Notes under the pieces: model-generated
Database searches by the model: none
What the model saw: only the letters and a program-made list of their open reading frames with translations
Told to the model about the DNA's origin: nothing
Shown: piece after piece, positions 24,519 through 33,947 of the stretch
Numbering within the stretch: position 1 is the first letter of the stretch
How the letters are laid out: each line of letters begins with the position of its first letter
NCBI GenBank assembly: GCA_041161065.1
Contig: JBEAVE010000041.1
Location: 1 to 47,491 of the forward strand
From: DYRG01 sp041161065
GTDB taxonomy: Bacteria > Pseudomonadota > Gammaproteobacteria > Beggiatoales > Beggiatoaceae
DNA length: 47,491 bases
Direction of reading: 5' to 3'
Position numbers and translations under genes: made by a program

Positions 24519-25631
24519 ATGACTGACCAAACATTCTTAATTTTAGGTGGGACGGGAAATGCGGGCTTTTCTCTCGCGCATTCTTTACTAAAAGAAACCG
24601 ATCTTTCTCTCATTATTACGTCGCGGGATAAAGAAAAAGCGCATTTCACGGCGGGCGAATTGAATGCCTGTGCACTAAAAGATGATTGGCGTTATCGCGT
24701 GACGGGCATCGCGCTCGATCCCAATAATCAGGCGGCGTTGCGCGACATTTTAGCAAAAGTCGATGTGGTCATCGTCGCGGCAGCGGGCATCGACACGGCA
24801 ATATTGGCAGAAGTTTTAATCGAAACTAAGACAAATTGCATCGATATTCGTGAAAATCCCGACAAACACCGTATTTTACAACGTTTTGTGCCGCAATTCA
24901 TTGAAAATAATATCTTTTATCTTGCCGATGCAGGCATTTTTCCCGGCACATCAGCCATTTTAATGCGTTATTTATTGGCGCAAATGCCTCATGCCGATCA
25001 AGCCTTTGCAAATGTTTTAATTCGTATGAATTGGCAGAAATACCAATTTTCTCAAACAACGGTTAAAGATTTCGTCGAAATTTTACAAAATACGCAAAAC
25101 AAAGTTTGGAAACAACCTCATTGGAAAAAGGCTGGTTGGTGGCGGGATTTTCCTCAAATCAAATTTCCTCAACCTTTTGGTTCTCAAACCTGCGCCCCAA
25201 TGGTTTTGCCAGAAATGACTCAATTAGTTGAAAATTACCCACAATTGAAATACGCAGGCGTGAGAATTGCGGGTTTCAATCCAGTGGTCGATTATTTATT
25301 AATGCCATTATTACAATGGACAACATTTCCTCTCGCCAAACCATTAGAATGGGCATTGAAAAAATTTAGCAAACCACCTTTTGGAACATATTTGCAAGCA
25401 GAAATATCGGGGATAGAAAATAATCGCCGTCAAATTCTAAAAGCAACCTTATTTCACGAAGATGCCTATGAATTAACTGCCGCTGCAATATCTGCCGTTG
25501 TGTTGCAATATCTCAAGGAAAACAAAACTGCTGGCTTGCATTTACAAGGCTTGTGGGCGAATCCCATTGATTTTATTGAACAATTAAAGAAACTAGGCGC
25601 AACTTTTCAAACCGAAAAGTATTTCATTTAA
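24519..25631 (+). CDS. saccharopine dehydrogenase-like NAD(P)-binding protein
   Basis: 370 residues. The Rossmann motif is ILGGTGNAG (about 8-16), followed by VIVAAAGIDTAI and the block TNCIDIREN. This is the saccharopine dehydrogenase NADP-binding domain, also found in trans-acting enoyl reductases. Substrate unknown. The ATG at 24519 begins 4 bases after the stop of the PAS-GGDEF gene, which suggests co-transcription. The last 8 bases overlap the convergent pyrD gene. Confidence 0.75.
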   Translation: MTDQTFLILGGTGNAGFSLAHSLLKETDLSLIITSRDKEKAHFTAGELNACALKDDWRYRVTGIALDPNNQAALRDILAKVDVVIVAAAGIDTAILAEVLIETKTNCIDIRENPDKHRILQRFVPQFIENNIFYLADAGIFPGTSAILMRYLLAQMPHADQAFANVLIRMNWQKYQFSQTTVKDFVEILQNTQNKVWKQPHWKKAGWWRDFPQIKFPQPFGSQTCAPMVLPEMTQLVENYPQLKYAGVRIAGFNPVVDYLLMPLLQWTTFPLAKPLEWALKKFSKPPFGTYLQAEISGIENNRRQILKATLFHEDAYELTAAAISAVVLQYLKENKTAGLHLQGLWANPIDFIEQLKKLGATFQTEKYFI

Positions 25632-26646
25632 TACCGCGAATCAAATCATGAATAAGCGGCACGCCTTGATAAATAAAGCCGGTATAAAGTTGAATTAAAC
25701 TTGCGCCGGCTTTTAATTTAGCTTGCGCTTGCTCAACATTTGAAATCCCCCCCGCTGCAATAATGGGGATTTTATCTTGTAATACGTCGTGCAATGTTGA
25801 TACAACCTGCGTCGACATTTCAAATAACGGCGCACCACTTAACCCACCTGTTTCTTTTGAAAGCGGCGAATGTTCTACCCCATTTCTTGAAGAAGTGGTA
25901 TTCGTTGCAATCACACCGTCCATTTGATATTTGAGCAATGTTTGTGCAATATCTGTGATTTCATTTTCATTCAAATCAGGCGCGATTTTTACCACTAATG
26001 GCACATATTTGTGATGCGTTGTTTGTAATTGCGATTGGGCATTTTTCAAATGTTCTAATAAACGATTGAGTTCTTCTCCATGTTGGAGTTTGCGCAAATT
26101 AGGCGTATTTGGGGAAGATAAATTAATCGTAATGTAATCCGCAAAAACATAAACTTTCTTCAAACAAATCAAATAATCATCTAAAGCCTTTTCTAAAGGA
26201 GTATCCGCATTTTTTCCTATGTTTATTCCTAAAATCCCTTTGAAATGACTTTGCACTACATTTGCAAGCAAATAATCCACCCCTTGATTATTAAAACCCA
26301 TGCGATTTATTATCGCTTTTTCCTCAGGCAATCGAAACAAACGTGGACGCGGATTTCCTAATTGTGGGCGCGGCGTGATTGTTCCCACTTCAATAAACCC
26401 AAATCCTAATGCTCCCAAACCATCAATGCAATCCGCGTTCTTATCTAAACCCGCCGCTAATCCAACCGGATTTTTAAAATTTAATCCCATGATTTGACAA
26501 GATTTTCCGTTGGGTTGCTTTCCAAATAAAAGCGAACTCAAATGTAAGTTTGCTAACATTTGCAATGTGTTTAAGGTTAGGGTATGCGCAGTTTCTGGTT
26601 GAAACCTAAATAAAATCTTTTTCATCAACTCATGAGAAATCAACAT
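25624..26646 (-). CDS. pyrD: dihydroorotate dehydrogenase, quinone-dependent (class 2)
   Basis: 340 residues. It oxidises dihydroorotate to orotate in pyrimidine synthesis and passes electrons to quinone at the inner membrane. The amphipathic N-terminal extension (KKILFRFQPE), NPVGLAAGLDKN, the catalytic serine in NLSSPNT at about 175-181, and the FMN phosphate site GGISN are all visible. AAAGGA spaced about 8 bases supports the start. It lies 17 bases downstream of draT on the same strand. Confidence 0.95.
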   Translation of the reverse strand: MLISHELMKKILFRFQPETAHTLTLNTLQMLANLHLSSLLFGKQPNGKSCQIMGLNFKNPVGLAAGLDKNADCIDGLGALGFGFIEVGTITPRPQLGNPRPRLFRLPEEKAIINRMGFNNQGVDYLLANVVQSHFKGILGINIGKNADTPLEKALDDYLICLKKVYVFADYITINLSSPNTPNLRKLQHGEELNRLLEHLKNAQSQLQTTHHKYVPLVVKIAPDLNENEITDIAQTLLKYQMDGVIATNTTSSRNGVEHSPLSKETGGLSGAPLFEMSTQVVSTLHDVLQDKIPIIAAGGISNVEQAQAKLKAGASLIQLYTGFIYQGVPLIHDLIRGIK

Positions 26647-26663
26647 AACAAATATCCTTTATT

Positions 26664-27476
26664 TTAACGTAGAAAACTAATTTCATATAAACCACCAATC
26701 ACCAAATATTCATCTTCGCCTTGTAATAAATTAGGCAATAATCCACTATAACAAAATATTTTTGATAAGGGTACATTTGTGGTTAAAATTAAATCCCCAA
26801 ATTCATCTGCCCGTTCTTTGCTACAACTAAAAGAATTCAAACTGTTTAATAATATCCAATAAGTCCCATTTTTTGTTTTAGCGAGGATTTCTTGGTTATC
26901 TAAATTATTTATGCCGCGATATAGCGTTACATACTCATTTTTGTTATGTGCAAGCTCATATTGTGCATAAGTATAAAGCACATCTAATTGTTGTTCTAAC
27001 GCATTTGTTTCATATAAAGCGGCGGCGCGTTGAATCAAATAATTATGATATGAAAAATCATTAGAATGGCGAATTTTTCCTCCATGATAACGCGGTAACA
27101 AACCGAACCTCGATTCTACCCAACCTTTCAAACCCGCCCCTTCTTTAGCATTTGCATTAAAACTCCAACCTCGAATGATTTGTAAATAATTCGCTTTTGA
27201 ACGCTGTTTCTTCTGAAGATTTAAGCCAATTTCCTCTAAGGATTCTAAACAAAAATGCACCGTCATGTAATCCTTAAAATAATTTGCGCGATGTTTTTTT
27301 TTAGAAAAATGATTTAAGCCACGAAACAAACGAGCGTGCAATTCATGAACACCATCTAATTTTAATGGCATAGGAAATTGTTGATAAGTTGCACTCCCTA
27401 AAATGCGCGCCGGAAGATTACAACGGTTAATGGCTAGAAAGGCAGTTGAAGGTAATTGAGGAAGGTTTGTCGACAT
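26664..27476 (-). CDS. draT: DraT, NAD+-dinitrogenase-reductase ADP-ribosyltransferase
   Basis: 270 residues. DraT switches off nitrogenase by ADP-ribosylating an arginine of NifH in response to ammonium or darkness. Family blocks seen are INRCNLPARILGS, KDYMTVHFCLE, LKGWVESRFGLLPRYH and YRGINN. The ART catalytic set reads R187 (LYRG), the S-F-S of 215-217, and E254/E256 in GEDEY. The start is the ATG at 27474-27476, one base after the apbE stop; an in-frame ATG at 27578 lies inside apbE and would add an unrelated 34 residues. No draG hydrolase and no nif gene is adjacent. Its presence implies a nitrogen-fixing host. Confidence 0.9.
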   Translation of the reverse strand: MSTNLPQLPSTAFLAINRCNLPARILGSATYQQFPMPLKLDGVHELHARLFRGLNHFSKKKHRANYFKDYMTVHFCLESLEEIGLNLQKKQRSKANYLQIIRGWSFNANAKEGAGLKGWVESRFGLLPRYHGGKIRHSNDFSYHNYLIQRAAALYETNALEQQLDVLYTYAQYELAHNKNEYVTLYRGINNLDNQEILAKTKNGTYWILLNSLNSFSCSKERADEFGDLILTTNVPLSKIFCYSGLLPNLLQGEDEYLVIGGLYEISFLR

Positions 27477-27477
27477 A

Positions 27478-28482
27478 TCACTGCCATATTTGAAAAGCAC
27501 GGCTACTTTTTGAAACAAATTGATCGCCTTCTTTGAGCAATAAAAACATTGCAATATTTTCACGATCGGCGAGAGCAAGTGCCTTTTCTGCCCCCATTAC
27601 AATCGGTACTTTTGCCCACGCATCGGCGGTCATGCAACTTTTAGGGTCTAAAATGGTTGCAGAAACCACATTTGTTTGCACAGGTTCTCCAGTTTTAGGG
27701 TTGATAATATGAGAGAAACGTCGTCCATTTAATTCAAAGAAATTTCGATAATCACCAGAGGTTGCAACCCCCGCATTATTGATTTCAATAACGGATTGAA
27801 CGGCACGAACATTAGGAATGGGTTTTTCGACCGCCACTTTCCATTTTTTTCCCTGAGCATTTTGCCCTTTCAAACGTAATTCTCCACCAATTTCTACAAG
27901 ATAATTCAAAATGCCTTGTTGTTCTAAAAAATCTGCAATAACATCAACCCCATAACCTTTTGCAATACCAGATAAATCAATATAAATATCAGCTCTTGTT
28001 TTGCGAACAGCGGGGGGATTTGATTGTAAGTTTAAGTATTGGTAATTTACTTTTTGTTTGGTTTCTGCGATCATTTCTGGAGAGGGGATTTTTTCTTCGT
28101 GCCATTGAGGACCAAACCCCCATAAATTAACCAAAGGTCCAACGGTAATATCAAATGCGCCGTCGCTTAATTGGCTGACTCTGATGGCTTCTTGAAGAAC
28201 GATAAACAACGCATTTGAAATAGGAATCCAGTCGGTCGAGGAATTTTGATTTAATAACGATAATTCAGAATCTTTTTTATAAGTCGACATTTGTTGATTA
28301 ACTTCATTGAGCAAAGTATCGATGCGTTGTTTAATGTCAGGTTCTTTGAGATGAGGGGGAACATTAACTAATGTTATGTGGTAAGTTGTTCCCATTGTTG
28401 AACCTTCCAAAAAGAGGGATTTGTGGGCTTGTTCGCAGCCAAGCAAAATAAGCATAACAAATAGAACAAAAATCTTGCGCAT
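27478..28482 (-). CDS. apbE: ApbE, FAD:protein FMN transferase lipoprotein
   Basis: 334 residues. It attaches FMN covalently to threonine residues of NQR and RNF subunits in the periplasm. A lipoprotein signal ends at C16 in the lipobox LLGC. MGTTYHI, MSTYKKDSELS, FDITVGPLVNLWGFGP, DLSGIAKGY and the Mg2+-site segment MTADAWAKVPIVMG follow the family order. AGGA spaced 7 bases supports the start. It is the first gene of the apbE-draT-pyrD run. RNF often drives electrons to nitrogenase, which may explain the neighbour draT; this link is inference. Confidence 0.93.
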   Translation of the reverse strand: MRKIFVLFVMLILLGCEQAHKSLFLEGSTMGTTYHITLVNVPPHLKEPDIKQRIDTLLNEVNQQMSTYKKDSELSLLNQNSSTDWIPISNALFIVLQEAIRVSQLSDGAFDITVGPLVNLWGFGPQWHEEKIPSPEMIAETKQKVNYQYLNLQSNPPAVRKTRADIYIDLSGIAKGYGVDVIADFLEQQGILNYLVEIGGELRLKGQNAQGKKWKVAVEKPIPNVRAVQSVIEINNAGVATSGDYRNFFELNGRRFSHIINPKTGEPVQTNVVSATILDPKSCMTADAWAKVPIVMGAEKALALADRENIAMFLLLKEGDQFVSKSSRAFQIWQ

Positions 28483-28573
28483 TTGATTTTCCTAACATAA
28501 GATGTCGAAGGGTCAGTTTCTTTTAACGCGGCGGTTAAGAGCTAGAAATAATTTTAGGTAATTTTCTGCCCTT

Positions 28574-28603
28574 TTCAAATTTTAACGCTAAAAAGTGTAT
28601 TAT
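28574..28603 (+). promoter_or_regulatory. candidate promoter of the NHL-repeat gene
   Basis: TTCAAA at 28574-28579 and TATTAT at 28598-28603 are 18 bp apart, 32 bases before the NHL-repeat start, in the divergent gap with apbE. TTAAC and GTTAA flank six bases near 28528-28543 as a weak palindrome. Confidence 0.35.
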
Positions 28604-28635
28604 AGATTAAAGGGCTATGTTTAGGAGGTGGTGTC

Positions 28636-31600
28636 ATGAAATATTACGTTTTTTTATGGCTAAGTTGTTGGTTAAACGCGGTTTTTGCGGCGGAGATAAC
28701 GATTTCTACGTTGGCGGGCACGGGGATCGCGGGTTTTTCGGGCGACGGCGGATCGGCAAAATGGGCGCAACTTTCCAATGGAGTTTATGGGTTGGCGTTT
28801 GATACTTTTGGGCAGTTATTTATTGCCGACGGTGGAAATAAAAGATTGCGCAAAATAGACACCAATCAACAAATAACTTCCGTTTTAGATCAAACAGTTA
28901 TTTATAGCATCGCTTTTGATCGACAAAACAACGCTTATATTGCAGATAATGAGAAACATCAAATCATTAAACTCGATGCAAATGGGAAATTAACGACCTT
29001 TGCGGGCACGGGGATCGCGGGATTTTCGGGCGACGGCGAGTTGGCGACCAAAGCGCAATTGAATATGCCGACCAAAGTGTTGGTGGATTCGGTTGGGAAT
29101 GTCTATGTTTCTGAAGGAAAAAATCACACCGTTCGCAAAATCGATGTGAGCGGAATTATCACGACCGTCGCGGGCACGGGGATCGCGGGATTTTCGGGCG
29201 ATGGCGGATCGGCGAAATTAGCACAATTGAAAGCCCCTTGGAGCTTAGCCATTGATAAATCAGGTAATTTATACATCGCCGATGCAGGCAATTATCGACT
29301 GCGCAAAGTCGACCCAAATGGCATCATTTCGACGGTTTTAGGAAACGGAACAAAGGCTTACGTGGGTGATGGCGGCGCAGCCAATTCGGCGCAAACGGGC
29401 TGGATCGAAGATTTAGCCATCGACTCTCAAAACTCCTTATATTTAGCGGACTTAGACTTTCATCAACTCCGCAAAATCGACAAACTCGGCATGGTCAATG
29501 CGTTTGCGGGGCGCGGCACAGCAGGTTACGCGGGCGACGGCGGCGCAGCGAATTTGGCAACCTTAAACTCACCCTCAGCGTTAGCCGTTGATTTTGCTGA
29601 CAATGTGTACATCGGCGAAAACGGCAACGCCACCGTCCGAAAAATTATCACCCATTTACGACAAGGTTTAACGATTCGATTGGCGGGATCGGGCTTTGGA
29701 AAAGTCACCGCACCGATCGGCGGCGGCATCGGCATTGATTGCGGAAGTCATTGTATTGATTATTATTTAACCGGAGAATCGATCAATTTAACAGCCACTG
29801 CAAACGAGGGATCGGTTTTTATGGGGTGGGGCGGCGATTGCAGCGGATTACGCAATCCATTCACCATTTCTGTCGATATTTCAAAGACTTGCACAGCAAC
29901 TTTCGATATTCCACCGCAACCCGTCGCGCAAGGGCAAACCTACACCATCGCGGGCAACGGCACGAGCGGTTTTTCGGGCGATGGCGGCGCGGCAGTTTCC
30001 GCCCAATTGCGATTTCCGTCGGGGTTGGCGATGGACAGCCAAAACCGTTTATATATTGTGGATTCTTTGAATAATCGAATTCGGCGCATCGAAAATGGCG
30101 TTATTACAACTTTTGCAGGATCAGGGAGTTACGGATTTGGCGGCGACGGCGGATCAGCAATCAATGCCCAATTTCGAAATCCAACCGCGATGGCATTTGC
30201 GAATGACGGAAGCGTTTTGATTGCGGATTCGAACAACCATCGATTGCGGAAAATTGACGCGAACGGCGTGATTTCGACGATAGCGGGCGGCGATCAGCTC
30301 GGATCAGGCGGCGATAATGGCGCGGCGACGGCGGCACAATTAAATCTTCCGCAAGGAGTCGCGGTCGACCGGTTGGGCAACCTGTTCATCGCCGACACCA
30401 ACAATCACCGCATTCGCCGCATCGACACGTCGGGGCGCATCACGACCTTCGCGGGAACGGGCGCGGCGGGTTTGTCGGGCGACGGCGGATTTGCGGCATT
30501 AGCGCAATTAAATCAACCCACTAGCGTTCGAATCAATGCGGTCGGCGAAATTTTTATCGCGGATTCGGGCAACCATTGCGTTCGCAAAATCGATTCGAGC
30601 GGCATCATTCGAACAATCGCCGGCAGGGGAGTAAGCGGTTTTGCGGGAGATAATGCCTTAGCAATCAATGCGTTATTAAATTACCCGCGCGGCATTTCTT
30701 TTGATCACGATGGCAATGTGTATTTTGCGGACACCAACAATCATCGACTGCGAAAAGTGGATTTAACCGGAAAAATCAGTACGTTAGCGGGGATCGGATC
30801 GGCAGGTTTTGCGGGTGACGGCAGCACTGCCTTGAGCGTGTTGTTCAATAATCCGTCCGATATTTTGATCGATTCGAGTGGGAATTTATTTGTTTCAGAC
30901 TATGCAAATCAACGGGTTAGACGCATCGACGCGCATTTGCCTCGTTTGAATATCCACAAAACTGGAGCTGGAAACGGGACAATTTCCGCACCGCTCGGGG
31001 TAAATAACGACATTTTGTGTGGTGATCGATGTGCGGCGGATTATTTGCGAAACACCGCTATCTCATTGAATATACAGCCAAATAATGATTCAACCTTCGG
31101 CGGTTGGCAGGGAGATTGTTCGAACGGCAACATTATTATGGACGCGGACAAAACTTGCACCGTTATTTTTAATCTCAATCCAATCAGTGGGTTACCCAAT
31201 TGTCCGACCAGCGGCGTGATTGCTAGCGATTGCACCGCAGCGGGTTTGACTTTGCAAAATGTTCAGATTTCAAATGCCGTGAAAGTTTATGACGGAACGT
31301 TCACAGGAACGCTGTTTAATCAAGGAGATATTATCAATGGACAATTTGCGGCGAATGCGTTATTAACGGGAGGAAAAGTCAGTGGAAATATTAAGGGCAC
31401 AGCGGGTTCGCCCGCGCAATTTGTGCAAGTTAAAATCCAAGCGGGCGCGCAATTAACTCATATTGTTCTCGCGCAAGAAACCCAAGTTGAAAACGGAGCA
31501 ACCTTAGGATTGGGCGTGCAATTTAGTTCTCCTCAACAAATCCCCGTCGCCGGCATGAATTTAAGCGGTGTATTGCCCATTATAAAAGGAGATTGTCCAC

Positions 31601-32376
31601 AAGTTAAAGGCACAGAACGCATTGATTTATTAGAGAATATTTATTCAAATTTAGGAAATATTCTTCAAAATATTAACGATATTCCATTGCTTCGTGAAAA
31701 CGGATTTGCTTTGTACACACATCAAGGATTGCTCAAATTAGATATTGGTGATTTTCGGTTTGTTCAACGTCCTTTTAAAGTGCAGCATACTTTAAATAAC
31801 CTTCCATTTGTACAAAACGATTACGTGCATAATTTTCAGTTTTTAACGGGGAATTATTTGGCGATTGCAACGCAACCGGTTTTAGAAAATATTTGTCAAT
31901 TAGTTCAACAGTTTAGCGATTGGAATTGGCAAATTTTGGACAATGGCAATATTCGCATGGAGAAACCCGATCAAGCGACGTGGATTTCGGTGCGTCCCGA
32001 TTGGATATTGAATAAAGTGCCTGCCAATAGTCCACGTGGCTTGCAAATTGCTGTTTCAGCGAACCGTTCGGAAATTTTAGAGATTTCAAACGTTTCCGCC
32101 GACGCGACGGGGCAATTGTACGCCCAAAAAATCCTGCCCGCGCCCGTGTCGCCCGATGTGCTCTATTTAGCCAGCGATAGAAATCAATTACAATGGGCGC
32201 AAGGCGTGTTAAGTTTTGTCTATCAAGGACAGTCTTATCATGGCGTGTTGGATTTTGTGGTGACGAAAAGCCCCGCCAGCGGTCAATTTAGCCTTGAATT
32301 AGTCGGCGGGTCACAGGACATCGTGTTGATTTATCCCGACGGCGATCGGCAACGCTTATTTGTTTTGCCACCTTAA
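28636..32376 (+). CDS. secreted NHL-repeat double beta-propeller protein
   Basis: 1246 residues. A signal peptide of about 18 residues ends at NAVFA. NHL-type blades of the form GTGIAGFSGDGG...AQL...IDxxGNLYIADxxNHRLRKID fill about 25-345 and again about 430-775; each propeller is followed by a GWxGDCSG module with paired cysteines (about 350-425 and 780-850). The C-terminal 390 residues contain a glycine-rich stretch and a unique domain I cannot name. AGGAGG at 28623-28628 gives a strong start. NHL propellers bind proteins, sugars or RNA; outside the cell a scaffold role is likely. Part of the coding sequence is repeated almost exactly (separate entry) and is clearly more GC-rich than its neighbours. 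Confidence 0.82.
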   Translation: MKYYVFLWLSCWLNAVFAAEITISTLAGTGIAGFSGDGGSAKWAQLSNGVYGLAFDTFGQLFIADGGNKRLRKIDTNQQITSVLDQTVIYSIAFDRQNNAYIADNEKHQIIKLDANGKLTTFAGTGIAGFSGDGELATKAQLNMPTKVLVDSVGNVYVSEGKNHTVRKIDVSGIITTVAGTGIAGFSGDGGSAKLAQLKAPWSLAIDKSGNLYIADAGNYRLRKVDPNGIISTVLGNGTKAYVGDGGAANSAQTGWIEDLAIDSQNSLYLADLDFHQLRKIDKLGMVNAFAGRGTAGYAGDGGAANLATLNSPSALAVDFADNVYIGENGNATVRKIITHLRQGLTIRLAGSGFGKVTAPIGGGIGIDCGSHCIDYYLTGESINLTATANEGSVFMGWGGDCSGLRNPFTISVDISKTCTATFDIPPQPVAQGQTYTIAGNGTSGFSGDGGAAVSAQLRFPSGLAMDSQNRLYIVDSLNNRIRRIENGVITTFAGSGSYGFGGDGGSAINAQFRNPTAMAFANDGSVLIADSNNHRLRKIDANGVISTIAGGDQLGSGGDNGAATAAQLNLPQGVAVDRLGNLFIADTNNHRIRRIDTSGRITTFAGTGAAGLSGDGGFAALAQLNQPTSVRINAVGEIFIADSGNHCVRKIDSSGIIRTIAGRGVSGFAGDNALAINALLNYPRGISFDHDGNVYFADTNNHRLRKVDLTGKISTLAGIGSAGFAGDGSTALSVLFNNPSDILIDSSGNLFVSDYANQRVRRIDAHLPRLNIHKTGAGNGTISAPLGVNNDILCGDRCAADYLRNTAISLNIQPNNDSTFGGWQGDCSNGNIIMDADKTCTVIFNLNPISGLPNCPTSGVIASDCTAAGLTLQNVQISNAVKVYDGTFTGTLFNQGDIINGQFAANALLTGGKVSGNIKGTAGSPAQFVQVKIQAGAQLTHIVLAQETQVENGATLGLGVQFSSPQQIPVAGMNLSGVLPIIKGDCPQVKGTERIDLLENIYSNLGNILQNINDIPLLRENGFALYTHQGLLKLDIGDFRFVQRPFKVQHTLNNLPFVQNDYVHNFQFLTGNYLAIATQPVLENICQLVQQFSDWNWQILDNGNIRMEKPDQATWISVRPDWILNKVPANSPRGLQIAVSANRSEILEISNVSADATGQLYAQKILPAPVSPDVLYLASDRNQLQWAQGVLSFVYQGQSYHGVLDFVVTKSPASGQFSLELVGGSQDIVLIYPDGDRQRLFVLPP
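28714..29212 (+). repeat. three near-identical blade-encoding repeats
   Basis: Copies begin at about 28714, 29002 and 29170, each about 37-43 bases, with the core gcgggcacggggatcgcggg and then tttcgggcga. They differ by one to three bases although the blades between them have diverged. This points to gene conversion or recent duplication inside the NHL-repeat gene. Confidence 0.6.
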
Positions 32377-32408
32377 AAACAACCAGAGGTTTGATAAACA
32401 TTTCTATT

Positions 32409-33395
32409 ATGCAATACATACTCGCAACTTACGCATTAGAAAAAAGTGACCGACTCTTTATCAATTCCATGTTAGGCATGGCAAACAAAAAGTTCGGGTT
32501 GCAATGGCGATTAGATGATAACAACGGACAAGCAACCGTCGTCGATGTAGAAACCCCCGAAGGTCGAACATTTTGGCAAACCAATCAAGCCCATAAAACC
32601 TTGATTGCTTATGCGCAAACTAACACATATCGGGCAACTTATTTCTTAGAAAAACCGCTCAAAGTTCAACAGGTCACTGAATTACTCAAATCATTAGCAG
32701 ATAATCTCAGTCCCGCTTCTGCTTCAAACGCCGTTTCTCCAAACGCTTCTTCTCAAAATAATCCTGCGGGATTGGCGCATTATCAACCTAATGATTTCTT
32801 AGGCGGGTTGCTCAAAAAAATTCTCGCCGTCGAACAACCTTACACCTTACAACTCGCAGGCACACCGCCCTTACACGTTATCCCAGAAGACAAACAATGT
32901 TACAGCGTTGAAATGGATTTATTTGAACCCAACCCGATTCAAAAAATGTGGTTCAAAAGCCCCGCCGATCAATTTCAAAAACAACCCATTGAAACAGCTC
33001 GATTAACATTAATTCGGGAGGAATTTACTTCTTATCCAATAGATACGTTTCTCTGGTTATCAACGCTGAATTCTTCAAACGGAAGTTTATTAGTTGGACA
33101 CAATTTACCTACCCCCGTGCGTTTGAAAGAATATCCCAATTTTTCAATTCTGCCTTATGAATCTTTTCAAATGCAATTGGCGGCTTTTATGTTAAAGAAC
33201 ACCGCCTCAATTCCTCGCATTGCGGCAAATACCCGACAATCGATGCCAGCGGTTATTAATTTCTATAATGCTTGCGCAATGCTTGAGTTGGTGTTGATAG
33301 AGAAAACCGCTAAAGAAATACCCGAAACAACGAAAACATTATCTTCCGATAAAAAGAATTTACTCAAAAACATTTTCCAACGTTTGATGGGATAG
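32409..33395 (+). CDS. conserved hypothetical protein of a GTPase-roadblock operon
   Basis: 328 residues, not recognised. The N-terminal part (MQYILATYALEKSDRLF) is followed by a Ser/Asn-rich linker at about 115-132 and a C-terminal part that ends in a basic segment. No signal peptide or membrane segment is visible. The ATG at 32409 is chosen; a TTG at 32391 would extend it by six residues, but AGAGG at 32385-32389 is too close to the TTG and far from the ATG, so the start is uncertain. The GTPase gene begins 16 bases downstream. The set of this protein, the GTPase and the roadblock protein recurs as a unit in some gammaproteobacteria (memory), so they may form one complex. Confidence 0.65.
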   Translation: MQYILATYALEKSDRLFINSMLGMANKKFGLQWRLDDNNGQATVVDVETPEGRTFWQTNQAHKTLIAYAQTNTYRATYFLEKPLKVQQVTELLKSLADNLSPASASNAVSPNASSQNNPAGLAHYQPNDFLGGLLKKILAVEQPYTLQLAGTPPLHVIPEDKQCYSVEMDLFEPNPIQKMWFKSPADQFQKQPIETARLTLIREEFTSYPIDTFLWLSTLNSSNGSLLVGHNLPTPVRLKEYPNFSILPYESFQMQLAAFMLKNTASIPRIAANTRQSMPAVINFYNACAMLELVLIEKTAKEIPETTKTLSSDKKNLLKNIFQRLMG

Positions 33396-33411
33396 GTAGG
33401 AGAAAACAACC

Positions 33412-33936
33412 GTGAAAGAAATTAAATTAGTATTTACGGGAAGCATGGGCGCAGGAAAAACCACTGCAATCAGCGCGTTAAGTGAAATTCCTGTGATAAA
33501 TACCGATGTTAATGCAACCGATGAAGTGATTGCTCGAAAGGCAACAACAACGGTTGCATTAGATTATGGAGAAATGACGTTACCCGATGGGCAAAAATTG
33601 CGTTTGTACGGCACGCCCGGACAAGAACGTTTTGCTTATATGTGGAAGATTTTAATGCAGGGTGCATTGGGGCTAATTATTTTAGTGGATAATGCGGGAG
33701 AAAATCCATTAGGTGATTTAGATTTGTACTTAAAGCATTTTCGTGAAGATATTGAGAAAACAACGGCTGTCATTGGCATTACTCGAATGGATTTGGCAAA
33801 CAAACCTAATTTAGCCGCTTATAATGATTTCTTGCGCAACAAAAATTTACAATTACCCGTTTTCTCAGTCGATGTACGCCGCAAACATAATGTTGTTATG
33901 ATGGTGCAAGCCTTAGTGGCTATGCTCGAATATTAA
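33412..33936 (+). CDS. small Ras-like GTPase, MglA-like
   Basis: 174 residues starting at GTG, with AGGAG about 10 bases upstream. Walker A is GSMGAGKT (10-17), the switch I threonines lie at 45-47, switch II is GTPGQERF (67-74), and the base-recognition motif is TRMD (124-127). Thr in place of Asp before PG is the pattern of MglA-type prokaryotic GTPases. MglA with its roadblock GAP MglB controls cell polarity and type IV pili in Myxococcus. The roadblock gene follows after 11 bases. The guanine-specificity motif is weak (T for N), which is common in this family. Confidence 0.82.
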   Translation: MKEIKLVFTGSMGAGKTTAISALSEIPVINTDVNATDEVIARKATTTVALDYGEMTLPDGQKLRLYGTPGQERFAYMWKILMQGALGLIILVDNAGENPLGDLDLYLKHFREDIEKTTAVIGITRMDLANKPNLAAYNDFLRNKNLQLPVFSVDVRRKHNVVMMVQALVAMLEY

Positions 33937-33947
33937 AGGAACTTGAA

